64,000 bases of DNA from Gammaproteobacteria bacterium (GTDB taxonomy: Bacteria; Pseudomonadota; Gammaproteobacteria; Steroidobacterales; Rariloculaceae): the NCBI GenBank assembly GCA_017577365.1, contig PKRJ01000008.1, positions 16,847 to 80,846 of the forward strand, read 5' to 3'. Position numbers and translations under genes: made by a program. Of the stretch, positions 26,622 to 34,903 are shown piece by piece (the first letter of the stretch is position 1; each line of letters begins with the position of its first letter). Under the pieces are notes generated by a model. The model did no database searches and was not told the DNA's origin. It worked only from the letters and a program-made list of their open reading frames with translations.

Positions 26622-27599
26622 TCAGTCGACGAGCTCCCTGACTCGCGCGACGATCTTGTCGACGCTCGGAATCTGCGCATCTTCCAAGTTGTCGGCCGCG
26701 GCGAGCGGCACGTGCGGCGTCGTGATACGCACGATCGGACCGTCGAGATCCCAGAACAGCTCCTCGGCGACGATCGACGCGATCTCCGCGCCCCAGCCGC
26801 AGAGCCGCGGATTCTCCTCGACGGTCACGAGGCGTCCGGTATGCGCCACCTCTTCGAGGATCGTCTGCGTGTCGAGCGGCACGAGCGAGCGGACGTCGAC
26901 GACGGTCGCGCGGATGCCGTGCTCCTTCTCGAGGATCTCCGCCGCTTGCATCGCGCGCGGCACCATCAGCGCGAGCGCCGCGATCGTCACGTCGTCGCCG
27001 CGCCGCAGCACGTTCGCCTTGCCGAGCGGCACGACGTGCTCGCCGTCCGGCACCTCGCCCTTCGTGGCGTACAGCGACTTCTGCTCGAAGAAGAGCACCG
27101 GGTCCTCGTCGCGAACCGCCGCCGCGAGCAAACCTTTGACGTCCGCGGGATAGGCCGGCGCGACGACCTTCAACCCCGGCACCGCCATCGCCCAGTTCTC
27201 GACGCTCTGCGAATGCTGCGCGCCGAAGCGCGAGCCGCCGCCGTTGCCCGAGCGGATCACGAGCGGCAGCGTGACCTGCCCGTCCGTCATGTAGCGGGTC
27301 TTCGCGATCTCGTTCGCGACGATGTCCCAGCACACGGCGAAGAAGTCCGAGAACATGATCTCGGCGATCGGACGGAGCCCCGTCATCGCGGCGCCCATCG
27401 CCGCGCCCAGGATCGCTTGCTCGGAAATCGGCGTGTCGCGGACGCGCTCCGGGCCGAACTCGTCGAGCAGGCCGACGGTCGCCTTGAATACGCCGCCGGC
27501 GCGAGCGACGTCCTCGCCGATCAGCACGACGTTCGGGTCGCGGCGCATCTCTTGCGCGATGCCGGCCGCGACGGCTTCGCGATACGTCAGTTCCGCCAT
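26622..27599 (-). CDS. 2-oxoacid dehydrogenase E1 component, beta subunit
   Basis: 325 residues from ATG 27599, overlapping the E1-alpha gene by 13 bp. The transketolase pyrimidine-binding and C-terminal domains are seen in VVLIGEDVARAGGVFKAT, RVRDTPISEQAILGAAMGAA and TVEENPRLCGWGAEI. It pairs with E1-alpha as an alpha2beta2 thiamine-diphosphate enzyme that decarboxylates a 2-oxoacid and reductively acylates the E2 lipoyl group. Confidence 0.94.
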   Translation of the reverse strand: MAELTYREAVAAGIAQEMRRDPNVVLIGEDVARAGGVFKATVGLLDEFGPERVRDTPISEQAILGAAMGAAMTGLRPIAEIMFSDFFAVCWDIVANEIAKTRYMTDGQVTLPLVIRSGNGGGSRFGAQHSQSVENWAMAVPGLKVVAPAYPADVKGLLAAAVRDEDPVLFFEQKSLYATKGEVPDGEHVVPLGKANVLRRGDDVTIAALALMVPRAMQAAEILEKEHGIRATVVDVRSLVPLDTQTILEEVAHTGRLVTVEENPRLCGWGAEIASIVAEELFWDLDGPIVRITTPHVPLAAADNLEDAQIPSVDKIVARVRELVD

Positions 27600-28618
27600 G
27601 CGGCACCTCCATCGGCCCAGACGTTCTCGAACGCGATGCGCTCGTCCGAGGGCGGCGCGCGCCGCGCCTCCTCGGTCGCCTCGTCGACCTTCCGCTGCGC
27701 TTCGGCCTCGATCGAGACGAGCGTCTCCTCGTCGATGCCGAGGTCGAGCAGCCGCTGCCGATAGCGGGGAATCGGATCCTTCGCGAGCCACTCTTTGACC
27801 TCGTCCTCGGGCCGATACTTGCCGGGATCGGCGCGCGAGTGGCCGCCGTGACGATACGTCTCGGCCTCGATCAGGCTCGGGCCGCCGCCGCGGCGCGCGG
27901 CATCGAGCGCGCGCAGGGCGGTCGTATACACGACGTCGACGTCGTTGCCGTCGATCAGGATCGGCTCGAGGCCGTAGGCGCTCGCTCGATCCGCGGCCGG
28001 ATGCTCGACGGCCGTGACCTCGTGGATCGCCGTGTACTCCATGTAGCGGTTGTTCTCGCACACGAACACGACCGGCAGCTTCCACACGACCGCGAGATTC
28101 AGCGCCTCGTGGAACGTGCCGATATTCGTCGCGCCGTCGCCGAAGAAGCAGACGGCGACCTGATCCGTGCCGCGGTATCGCGCGGACCACGCGGCGCCGG
28201 CGGCGATCGTCAGGTGCGCGCCGACGATCGCGTACGAGCCCATCATGTGGTGCTCGACGCTCGTGAGATGCATCGATCCGCCCTTGCCGCGCATCAGACC
28301 CGACGAGTTGCCCATGAGCTCGCCGAGGATTTTCGTCATCGACACTCCGCGGACGAGCGTGTGGTTATGACCGCGATACGTGCAGAACGTGTAGTCCGTC
28401 GGCCGCATCGCGACGCCGAAGCCGGCCGCGACCGCTTCCTGCCCGAGGCCGAGATGGCTCGTGCCCTTGATGAGGTTCTGCAAGAAGAGGTCGTGCGCGC
28501 GCTTCTCGAGGTAGCGGCATTCGACCATCCGGCGGTAGAGCGTAAGACGGGTCTCGCGGTCGATCGCTGCACGCGGCTCCCGTAGGGCAGCCGTCGTATT
28601 CGTCAGAATTGCATCCAC
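27587..28618 (-). CDS. 2-oxoacid dehydrogenase E1 component, alpha subunit
   Basis: 343 residues from GTG 28618. The thiamine-diphosphate motif runs from GDGATNIGTFHEALN to CENNRY, and the regulatory-loop region is YRHGGHSRADPGKYR. It resembles AcoA, PDH and BCKDH alpha subunits of the heterotetrameric class. Together with E1-beta and E2 it forms three of the four expected activities. The missing E3 would have to be supplied from elsewhere in the genome. Confidence 0.93.
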   Translation of the reverse strand: MDAILTNTTAALREPRAAIDRETRLTLYRRMVECRYLEKRAHDLFLQNLIKGTSHLGLGQEAVAAGFGVAMRPTDYTFCTYRGHNHTLVRGVSMTKILGELMGNSSGLMRGKGGSMHLTSVEHHMMGSYAIVGAHLTIAAGAAWSARYRGTDQVAVCFFGDGATNIGTFHEALNLAVVWKLPVVFVCENNRYMEYTAIHEVTAVEHPAADRASAYGLEPILIDGNDVDVVYTTALRALDAARRGGGPSLIEAETYRHGGHSRADPGKYRPEDEVKEWLAKDPIPRYRQRLLDLGIDEETLVSIEAEAQRKVDEATEEARRAPPSDERIAFENVWADGGAAWRN

Positions 28619-28675
28619 TGCTCGTTGCCTTGGTTGTTGGAGTGTTCGCGAGTCCGGGACGGGATGTGCCCCCCC

Positions 28676-28706
28676 AGCGGGGTCCCCCGTGCGGGCAGAC
28701 CCCGCT
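28676..28706 (-). other. Inverted repeat between the M24 and E1-alpha genes
   Basis: AGCGGGGTC (28676-28684) pairs with GACCCCGCT (28698-28706), loop 13 bases. It lies just downstream of the M24 gene stop. No T-run follows on the minus strand, so intrinsic termination is not supported. Confidence 0.4.
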
Positions 28707-28717
28707 CTCTCGGCGGC

Positions 28718-30019
28718 TCAGTAGGCGTTCGCGACCGGCAACTCCTCGGCCGGGAAGAGCGTGATCACCTGGCAGCCGTCCGCCGTCACGACGACCTCTT
28801 CCTCGATGCGCGCGGCCGAGAAGCCGTCCTTCGCCGGGCAGTACGTCTCGAGCGCGAAGACCATGCCCTCCTTGATCTCCATCGGGTTGTCGAGCGATAC
28901 GAGCCGGCTGATGATCGGCCGCTCGTGCAGCGACACGCCGAGCCCGTGGCCGAACTGCAGGCCGAAACACTCCATCTCGCTCGAGAAGCCGAACTCTTGC
29001 GCCTTCGGCCAGCACTTCGCGACCTCGTCGGTGCCGACGCCCGGCCTGATCGCCGCGATCGATGCGTCGATCCACTCGCGGGCCTTCTTGTACGCGTCTT
29101 TCTGCGCGTCGGTCGCGCGCCCGACGTTGATCGTGCGGTAGTAGCACGTGCGATAGCCCATGTACGCCTGGATCACGTCGAAGAACGTCTGGTCTCCGGG
29201 GCGAATGATCCGGTCCGTGAAGTTGTGCGGATGCGGGCTGCAGCGCTCGCCCGAGACGGCGTTGATCGCCTCGACGTCGTCCGCGCCCATCTCGAACAGC
29301 ATCTTCGTCGCGCGCGCGACGATATCGTTCTCGCGGATGCCGGGCTTCAGCTCCTCGAAGATCATCTGATAGACCGCATCGACCATCGACGCGGCGACGT
29401 TGAGCAGCATGATCTCGTCGCGGCTCTTGATCTCGCGCGCGTCGAGCATGACTTGCTGGCCGTCGCGGACGTCGAGCCCGACGCGCTGCAGCTCGAACAG
29501 CATCGGCGGCTCGACGAGATCGACGCCGATCGGCTGATCGGCGACGCCGGCCTCCTCGAGGATCGCCTTGATCTCCTTCGCGGCGTCGCGCATCAATCCC
29601 GCGTCGGGCGGCACCGCGCCGCGCAGGCCGAGCATGCCCGCATGGCAATGCGTCTTCGGCAGCCACGGCGCGTAGATGCGATGATGCGCGGCCGCCGAGC
29701 CGAAATCCCAAAGGTGCGGATCCTTGTCGCCTGCGAGCAGCGCGAAACGACACATCTTGTCGCGCGACCACTCGCCGATGCTCGTGCTCGTCATGTAGCG
29801 GATATTGTTCGCGTCGAACACGAGAAGGGCGCCGAGACCGGAGTTCTTCAGGGCCTGGCGCGTGCGGGCGAGGCGGTAGCGGTGCAGCCGGCGAAAATCG
29901 ATGCGCTCCTCGAAATCGACGGCCATCGTGCCGGGCGCGTAGATCGCCCGTGACCAGTCGTGGCGTGGATCGATGTCCGCGTCGGTGATGATCTTCGGCT
30001 CGGAAAGCTTGGCGACCAT
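28718..30019 (-). CDS. M24-family (Xaa-Pro peptidase/DddP-like) protein
   Basis: 433 residues. The N-terminal creatinase-like domain contains GALLVFDANNIRYMTS. The C-terminal pita-bread domain keeps the His in GHGLGVSLHERP and the two Glu ligands in FALET and RIEEEVV. The usual DxGxxYxGYxxDxTRT motif reads FFDVIQAYMGYRTCYYRT, so the second metal-ligand Asp is Cys. The layout recalls the M24 subgroup that includes DMSP lyase DddP, but identity with DddP is not supported. It is upstream of the 2-oxoacid dehydrogenase genes on the same strand and may supply or process their substrate. Confidence 0.8.
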   Translation of the reverse strand: MVAKLSEPKIITDADIDPRHDWSRAIYAPGTMAVDFEERIDFRRLHRYRLARTRQALKNSGLGALLVFDANNIRYMTSTSIGEWSRDKMCRFALLAGDKDPHLWDFGSAAAHHRIYAPWLPKTHCHAGMLGLRGAVPPDAGLMRDAAKEIKAILEEAGVADQPIGVDLVEPPMLFELQRVGLDVRDGQQVMLDAREIKSRDEIMLLNVAASMVDAVYQMIFEELKPGIRENDIVARATKMLFEMGADDVEAINAVSGERCSPHPHNFTDRIIRPGDQTFFDVIQAYMGYRTCYYRTINVGRATDAQKDAYKKAREWIDASIAAIRPGVGTDEVAKCWPKAQEFGFSSEMECFGLQFGHGLGVSLHERPIISRLVSLDNPMEIKEGMVFALETYCPAKDGFSAARIEEEVVVTADGCQVITLFPAEELPVANAY

Positions 30020-30272
30020 GATTTCTTCTCCTGCGCGGTGCTTCGAAAGGGCTGCACTGCGCCTCGGATGGCTACAGCGGACCCAGCGATCGTCCGATTC
30101 TATCGCAGTACGGGGCGTTTCTCAGCGTCGCCCAAGTCTTTGATATGCATCGGATACGCAGTGGTTCGTTCTACCCGCGGACGCCGAGCGGGGCAATTCG
30201 TGCGGTCAGTGCGCGTTGACCTCGGGAGCAGCGCTCTGTAGCGTCGATCGCCTCCGGCCACGAGGGAGTCTC

Positions 30273-31133
30273 ATGGGAACGACGGTCATCGCGGAGGGCT
30301 CGCGCCGCGTCGCGCGCAAGCTCCGCGGGCAACGCGCGAGCGACGGCGCCGGCGTGCGGATGACGCGAATCATCGGCACGCCGCTGCTCGACCATTTCGA
30401 TCCGTTCTTGCTGCTCGACGAGTTTCGCTCGGACGATCCGCGTGATTATGTCGCGGGCTTCCCCGATCACCCGCACCGCGGCTTCGAGACGGTCACGTAT
30501 ATGCTCGCCGGCCGAATGCGGCACGGTGACAACCAGGGCAACACCGGGCTCCTCGGTCCGGGCAGCGTGCAATGGATGACGGCCGGCCGCGGCATCGTCC
30601 ACTCGGAGTTCCCCGAGCAGGTCGAAGGTTTGCTGTGGGGTTTCCAGCTCTGGGTCAATCTGCCTGCGAAGGACAAGATGACCGCGCCGAGGTACCAGGA
30701 CATCCCGGCCGAGCGGATCCCGGAGGTCGAGCTCGGCGCGGGCGTCCGCGCGCGCGTGATCGCCGGGGCGCTCGGGGGCATCGAGGGCCCGATCACCGCG
30801 GTGGCGACCGAGCCGTTGTATTACGACCTGTCGCTCGACGCGGGAACGAGTCACGTGCTCGCCGTGCCCGAGGGCCACAACGTCTTCGTGTACGTCTTCG
30901 AGGGCGAGGCGGAGATCGGGCCCGATCGCCAACGCGTCGAGCGCGGCGAGATCGCGTTGCTCGAGCACGGCACGCGCATCGAGCTACGCGCGCCGGCGGC
31001 GAGCGGCGCACGCATGATCGTCGTCGGAGGGCGGCCGCTGAACGAGCCGATCGCCCGCTACGGCCCGTTCGTCATGAACACCGAGGAAGAGCTGCTGCAA
31101 GCCTTCGCGGACTACCACGCCGGCAGGCTGTAG
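30273..31133 (+). CDS. Pirin-family cupin protein
   Basis: 286 residues from ATG 30273, with GAGGGAG upstream. Iron ligands are in FPDHPHRGFETVTYM and RGIVHSEFPEQ. The C-terminal cupin (about 175-286) includes GHNVFVYVFEGEAEIG. Bacterial pirins have been described as quercetinases or redox-sensing regulators, and one is reported to inhibit pyruvate dehydrogenase E1; the divergent E1/E2 operon makes that link worth noting, but it is inference. Confidence 0.93.
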   Translation: MGTTVIAEGSRRVARKLRGQRASDGAGVRMTRIIGTPLLDHFDPFLLLDEFRSDDPRDYVAGFPDHPHRGFETVTYMLAGRMRHGDNQGNTGLLGPGSVQWMTAGRGIVHSEFPEQVEGLLWGFQLWVNLPAKDKMTAPRYQDIPAERIPEVELGAGVRARVIAGALGGIEGPITAVATEPLYYDLSLDAGTSHVLAVPEGHNVFVYVFEGEAEIGPDRQRVERGEIALLEHGTRIELRAPAASGARMIVVGGRPLNEPIARYGPFVMNTEEELLQAFADYHAGRL

Positions 31134-31170
31134 TCATCGCTCGCGACGCGGCGAGTCGGCTCGGCGGCGC

Positions 31171-32397
31171 TCAAGCCGACGGCCGCATCTCGTCGGGTCC
31201 GGCCGATCCGTTGCCCGAGTAGCGGCGCTCGGCGTGGTGCTCCGCCGTGCGGACGGCTGCGTCGTGCGGCGGTTTGCCCGTCTCGAGATAGGTCTTCATT
31301 CGCAGCAGATCGTCGTCCAGCTGGTGTTTCGGATCCGCGCCGACGAGCCGCGCGATCGCATGACCGAATGCGCCTGCGATCGGATCGTAGACGAGCTTGA
31401 CGTCGATCGTCGTCGAGCCGTCGGCGTTGTCGCGGAACTGCACTTGGCCGGCGTGCCGGATCAACGCGCCGTCCACGGTATGCCACGCGAGCCGGCGGTT
31501 CTCCTCGCGCTCGGTCAGCATCGCGTCGAAAGTGAGCTCGAGCCCGAGCGCGGCCCGAACGGTCCAGCGCCAGCGCTCGTGCTCGCCGCGGTCGGGCACA
31601 CGCCGCACGCGCACGACGTGCTTCATGAACGTCGGGAACCGCTCGAAATCGCACCACGTCCGATAGACGGTCTCGACGGGCGCGTGAATCCGAATCGTCT
31701 TCTGCACGTTCACCGCGAGGCTCTGATCGCCGAGCCCGAGCATTCGCGCGAGCTCGATATTCGTCAGCGCGCGGCCGAGCAGCACGAGGCCGGCTCCGCT
31801 CGCGAGCGCGCCGCCGGGATGGCGCCGGCCGAGGCCCCAGAGCATCGCCGCGGCACCCGCGAGCGTCGCCGCGGCCCGCGCCGTCGGCGACCAGTTCGTC
31901 TGCATGAACGCCGAGCGGCGGCCGGGCCGGTAGCGAGGCTCCCCCTGAAGTCCCGGCACGTGGCCGGGCTCGGTGTGCACCTCGAGGCGATCCTCGACGT
32001 CGCGCACGCCGCGGATGTCGCGCACGCATTCGAGCAAGCGCGGCACCTCGTCCGCGAGGATGGGGCCGCTCAACGTGACGATGCCGTCGTGCGCGTGGAC
32101 CTCGATCGACGCGGGATGGGAGACCTCCCGCCCGATCGCCGCGCGCACGCGGTCGGCGAGCACGTGGTCGTCGACGGGCTGCGCGTGCAGCAGCGAGCGG
32201 AGGCTCGCGGTCGTGCCGATCGCGCGGTTGCGCAGGTCACGCCCGACGACGCCGAGCTCGTGCTGCGCCTTGTGCCGCACGTGCACGACCCGGTCGCGGA
32301 CGAGCGCTCTGCGATGCCGGCCCCGGGCCGGATCGAAGTAGTACATCGCCGCGGCGCCTATTCCCGCGCTGAGCAGCGTCCACGTTCCGCGGTTCAT
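31171..32397 (-). CDS. BON-domain and SRPBCC (cyclase/dehydrase-like) membrane protein
   Basis: 408 residues from ATG 32397, preceded by AAGGAGGTG. The N-terminus (MNRGTWTLLSAGIGAAAMYYFDPARGRHRRA) is a membrane anchor of the kind seen in stress-related envelope proteins. A BON domain follows (about 80-140, IEVHAHDGIVTLSGPI), then two hydrophobic segments (about 165-200) and a SRPBCC domain (about 225-365, VETVYRTWCDFERFPTFMKHV). A role in membrane stress or lipid binding is likely but unproven. Confidence 0.85.
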   Translation of the reverse strand: MNRGTWTLLSAGIGAAAMYYFDPARGRHRRALVRDRVVHVRHKAQHELGVVGRDLRNRAIGTTASLRSLLHAQPVDDHVLADRVRAAIGREVSHPASIEVHAHDGIVTLSGPILADEVPRLLECVRDIRGVRDVEDRLEVHTEPGHVPGLQGEPRYRPGRRSAFMQTNWSPTARAAATLAGAAAMLWGLGRRHPGGALASGAGLVLLGRALTNIELARMLGLGDQSLAVNVQKTIRIHAPVETVYRTWCDFERFPTFMKHVVRVRRVPDRGEHERWRWTVRAALGLELTFDAMLTEREENRRLAWHTVDGALIRHAGQVQFRDNADGSTTIDVKLVYDPIAGAFGHAIARLVGADPKHQLDDDLLRMKTYLETGKPPHDAAVRTAEHHAERRYSGNGSAGPDEMRPSA

Positions 32398-32580
32398 TTC
32401 GCACCTCCTTCCAAAAAACGAAAACGGCCCGGGGCTCGTCGTCTCGCTCGGATGGCGGCGCCGCCGCCCGAAGCGGCCGGCTCTCGCAGCCGGCGCAGCC
32501 GAGGCCAAGTCAGGCGAGTTCCCGTGTAGCAAGAGTCGGGCCGGGTGCGGAGGTGCGCGCTCGGCACGGGCGGCCGTCGC

Positions 32581-33561
32581 TTACGACAGCCGGGCGCGGT
32601 CGTGGGGAAGCGAGTAGTCGATGTCGGGTCCGATCGGCACGATGCCGTGCGGGTTGATCGTCGGATGACTGCGGTAATAGTGCGCCTTGATCACGGGGAT
32701 CTTGACCGTCTCGGCAATGCCGGGAACTTGATAGAGGTCGCGCACGTAGCCCGAAAGGCTCGGGTAATCGGCGATGCGCCGCCGATTGCACTTGAAGTGG
32801 TAGTGATAGACGGGGTCGAAGCGGACGAGCGTCGTGAAGAGCCGCCAATCCGCCTCGGTGATGCGCGACCCCGTCAAGTAACGGCGCGTCGCGAGCCGCT
32901 CGTCGAGCCGGTCGAGCGCGTCGAAGAGCGCGGTCACGGCTTCCTCGTACGCTTCTTGCGTCGTCGCGAATCCGGCCTTGTAAACGCCGTTGTTGACGTT
33001 CGTGTAGACGAAATCGTTGAGCTCGTCGATCTCCTCGCGCAGCGGCTCGGGGTAGAAGTCGAGGTCGTTCGCGCCGACCTCGTCGAAAGCCGAGTTCAGC
33101 ATGCGAATGATCTCGGCCGATTCGTTCGAGACGATCGTCCTCTGCTCCTTGTCCCACAGCACGGGCACCGTCGCGCGGCCGGTATATTTCGGGTCGGCGA
33201 TCAGATAGAGCTCGTAGAGTTTCGTCACGCCGTTGACCGTGTCGGGGATCACGCCGTCGCCCGGATCGAAGGTCCAGCCGTCCGAGCCCATGTAGGCGTT
33301 CACCGCCGAGATGCCGATCAACGGCTCGAGACCCTTCAAGCGCCGGAAGATCAGCGTACGGTGGGCCCACGGGCAGGCCCACGAGACGTAGAGGTGATAG
33401 CGTCCGGGCTCGGCCTTGAAGCCTCCGCGGCCGCTCGGTCCCGGCGAGCCGTCCTTCGTGACCCAGTTGCGAAACTGCGATTCGCTGCGGACGAAGCGTC
33501 CTCGCGTGGCCGACGTGTCGTACCACACGTCATGCCATTTGCCTTCGACGAGCATGCCCAT
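32581..33561 (-). CDS. Glutathionyl-hydroquinone reductase (YqjG/ECM4 type)
   Basis: 326 residues from ATG 33561 (MGMLVEGKWHDVW), with AAGG upstream. The catalytic cysteine is in WACPWAHRTLIFRRLKGL, the signature of the Xi/omega-like GST class that reduces glutathionyl-hydroquinones. The C-terminal half carries NNGVYKAGFATTQEAYE and SRITEADWRLF. It is cytoplasmic and glutathione-dependent. It lies on the same strand as the BON/SRPBCC gene, 183 bp before it. Confidence 0.94.
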   Translation of the reverse strand: MGMLVEGKWHDVWYDTSATRGRFVRSESQFRNWVTKDGSPGPSGRGGFKAEPGRYHLYVSWACPWAHRTLIFRRLKGLEPLIGISAVNAYMGSDGWTFDPGDGVIPDTVNGVTKLYELYLIADPKYTGRATVPVLWDKEQRTIVSNESAEIIRMLNSAFDEVGANDLDFYPEPLREEIDELNDFVYTNVNNGVYKAGFATTQEAYEEAVTALFDALDRLDERLATRRYLTGSRITEADWRLFTTLVRFDPVYHYHFKCNRRRIADYPSLSGYVRDLYQVPGIAETVKIPVIKAHYYRSHPTINPHGIVPIGPDIDYSLPHDRARLS

Positions 33562-33695
33562 GCGGCTACCTTGAGCGATCGATCCCGTGAGGTCAACACG
33601 CTCGGCACGCGCGCTCGCCGCGGTCGAGTTCACGCGCTCTGGCGATCATGCTACTTTCTGCGCGAGCCGGCGGCGGCCGGCTTGTTGGGGGAGCA

Positions 33696-34799
33696 GTGAG
33701 AGAAGCGCGCAACACTCGCCGCGGCGTCTGCCGAGCGGCGCTCGCGTTGCTGGCCGGCGCCGGGTTGCCGGCGGCGCTCGCCGCGGACGAGACCACGACG
33801 ATTCACTTGACCGTGGCGTCGAGCCACACGACCGGCCTGCCGTGGGTCGGCGTGATGCACACGCTCGTCGTGCCCGAGTCGAACAAGCGGCTCGCCGCGA
33901 TGGGGAGCCCCTACCGCATTCGCTGGACCGAGACCTACGGCGGCGCGCTGTACGGCTACGCGCATACGCTCGAGGCCGTCGAGATCGGCCTCACGGATAT
34001 CGGCTGGGTCGGGACGCTGTGGGAGCTCTCGAAGATGCCCCTGCAGAACGTCACGTACTACACGCCGTTCGTCACCGACGACTACAACCTCATTCTCGAG
34101 ATCTTCAACGAGCTGCACGAGACGGAGCCCGCGCTGATCGACGCGTGGACCGCGCAGAACCAGCGCTTCCTCGGCGGCAGCGCGGTCGACACCTACCATC
34201 TGATGACGAATTTCCCGGTGCGCAGCGTCGACGACCTGCGCGGCCGGAAGATCCTCGCGCCGGGGCCGTCGGCCGCGTGGCTCGAAGGCACGGGCGCGGT
34301 CGCGGTGGACGGCGGGCTCACGACCTACTACACGCAAATCCAGACGGGCGTCGCCGACGGCGTGCTGACGATCTTGACCGGCGCGCCGCCCTATCGAATC
34401 CACGAGGTCGCGCCGTACATCACGCTCGTCGGCATCGGGGCCCAGCTGACCGGCGGCATGTCGATCAACCTCGATACGTGGAGCTCGTTGCCCGAGGACG
34501 TGCAGAAGGTGCTGCGCGAGCTCGGCGAGGAGTACAGCCGCGCGGTCGCCGCCGAGCTCGAGAGCCGTTTCGAGCGCGGCCTCGAGCAGATGCAGGCGGA
34601 AGGCGCGATCGTCTACGAGCTGCCGCTCGAGGAGCGGCTCAAGTGGCTCGAACGTTTACCGAATATCGCGGGTGAATGGGCCGAAGCGACCGAGAAGCGC
34701 GGTTATCCCGCGAAGCAAGTGTTGCGCATCTACATGGATGCCGTTCGCAAGAGGGGGGGCAAGCCGCTCAGGGACTGGGACAAATTGTCTTATCCCTGA
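33696..34799 (+). CDS. TRAP transporter solute-binding protein (DctP type)
   Basis: 367 residues from GTG 33696, chosen because it gives a normal signal peptide (VREARNTRRGVCRAALALLAGAG, cleaved near ALAADE); ATG 33648 would add 16 residues. The mature part shows the DctP fold with GLTDIGWVGTLWELSKMPL and VDDLRGRKILAPGPSAAWL. It captures an organic acid in the periplasm for the permease encoded next. The ligand cannot be read from sequence. Confidence 0.88.
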   Translation: MREARNTRRGVCRAALALLAGAGLPAALAADETTTIHLTVASSHTTGLPWVGVMHTLVVPESNKRLAAMGSPYRIRWTETYGGALYGYAHTLEAVEIGLTDIGWVGTLWELSKMPLQNVTYYTPFVTDDYNLILEIFNELHETEPALIDAWTAQNQRFLGGSAVDTYHLMTNFPVRSVDDLRGRKILAPGPSAAWLEGTGAVAVDGGLTTYYTQIQTGVADGVLTILTGAPPYRIHEVAPYITLVGIGAQLTGGMSINLDTWSSLPEDVQKVLRELGEEYSRAVAAELESRFERGLEQMQAEGAIVYELPLEERLKWLERLPNIAGEWAEATEKRGYPAKQVLRIYMDAVRKRGGKPLRDWDKLSYP

Positions 34800-34903
34800 T
34801 CGCTTCGCGTCTCGGTCCGCACCGTCCGGCGTCGGCGTAGTCGAGCCCGTCGGTGACGGCCTTCGGACGGCCGAATAAGGAAAGTCACGAAGCGAGCGGC
34901 TCG

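Noticed and set aside
28718..30019. Naming the M24 protein DMSP lyase DddP
   Set aside because: The overall layout is similar, but the metal-site motif differs and no other DMSP genes are present.
32398..32580. T-run (TTTTTT on the minus strand) upstream of the BON/SRPBCC gene considered as a terminator
   Set aside because: The stem before it is not contiguous with the T-run, which lies just before a strong ribosome binding site.
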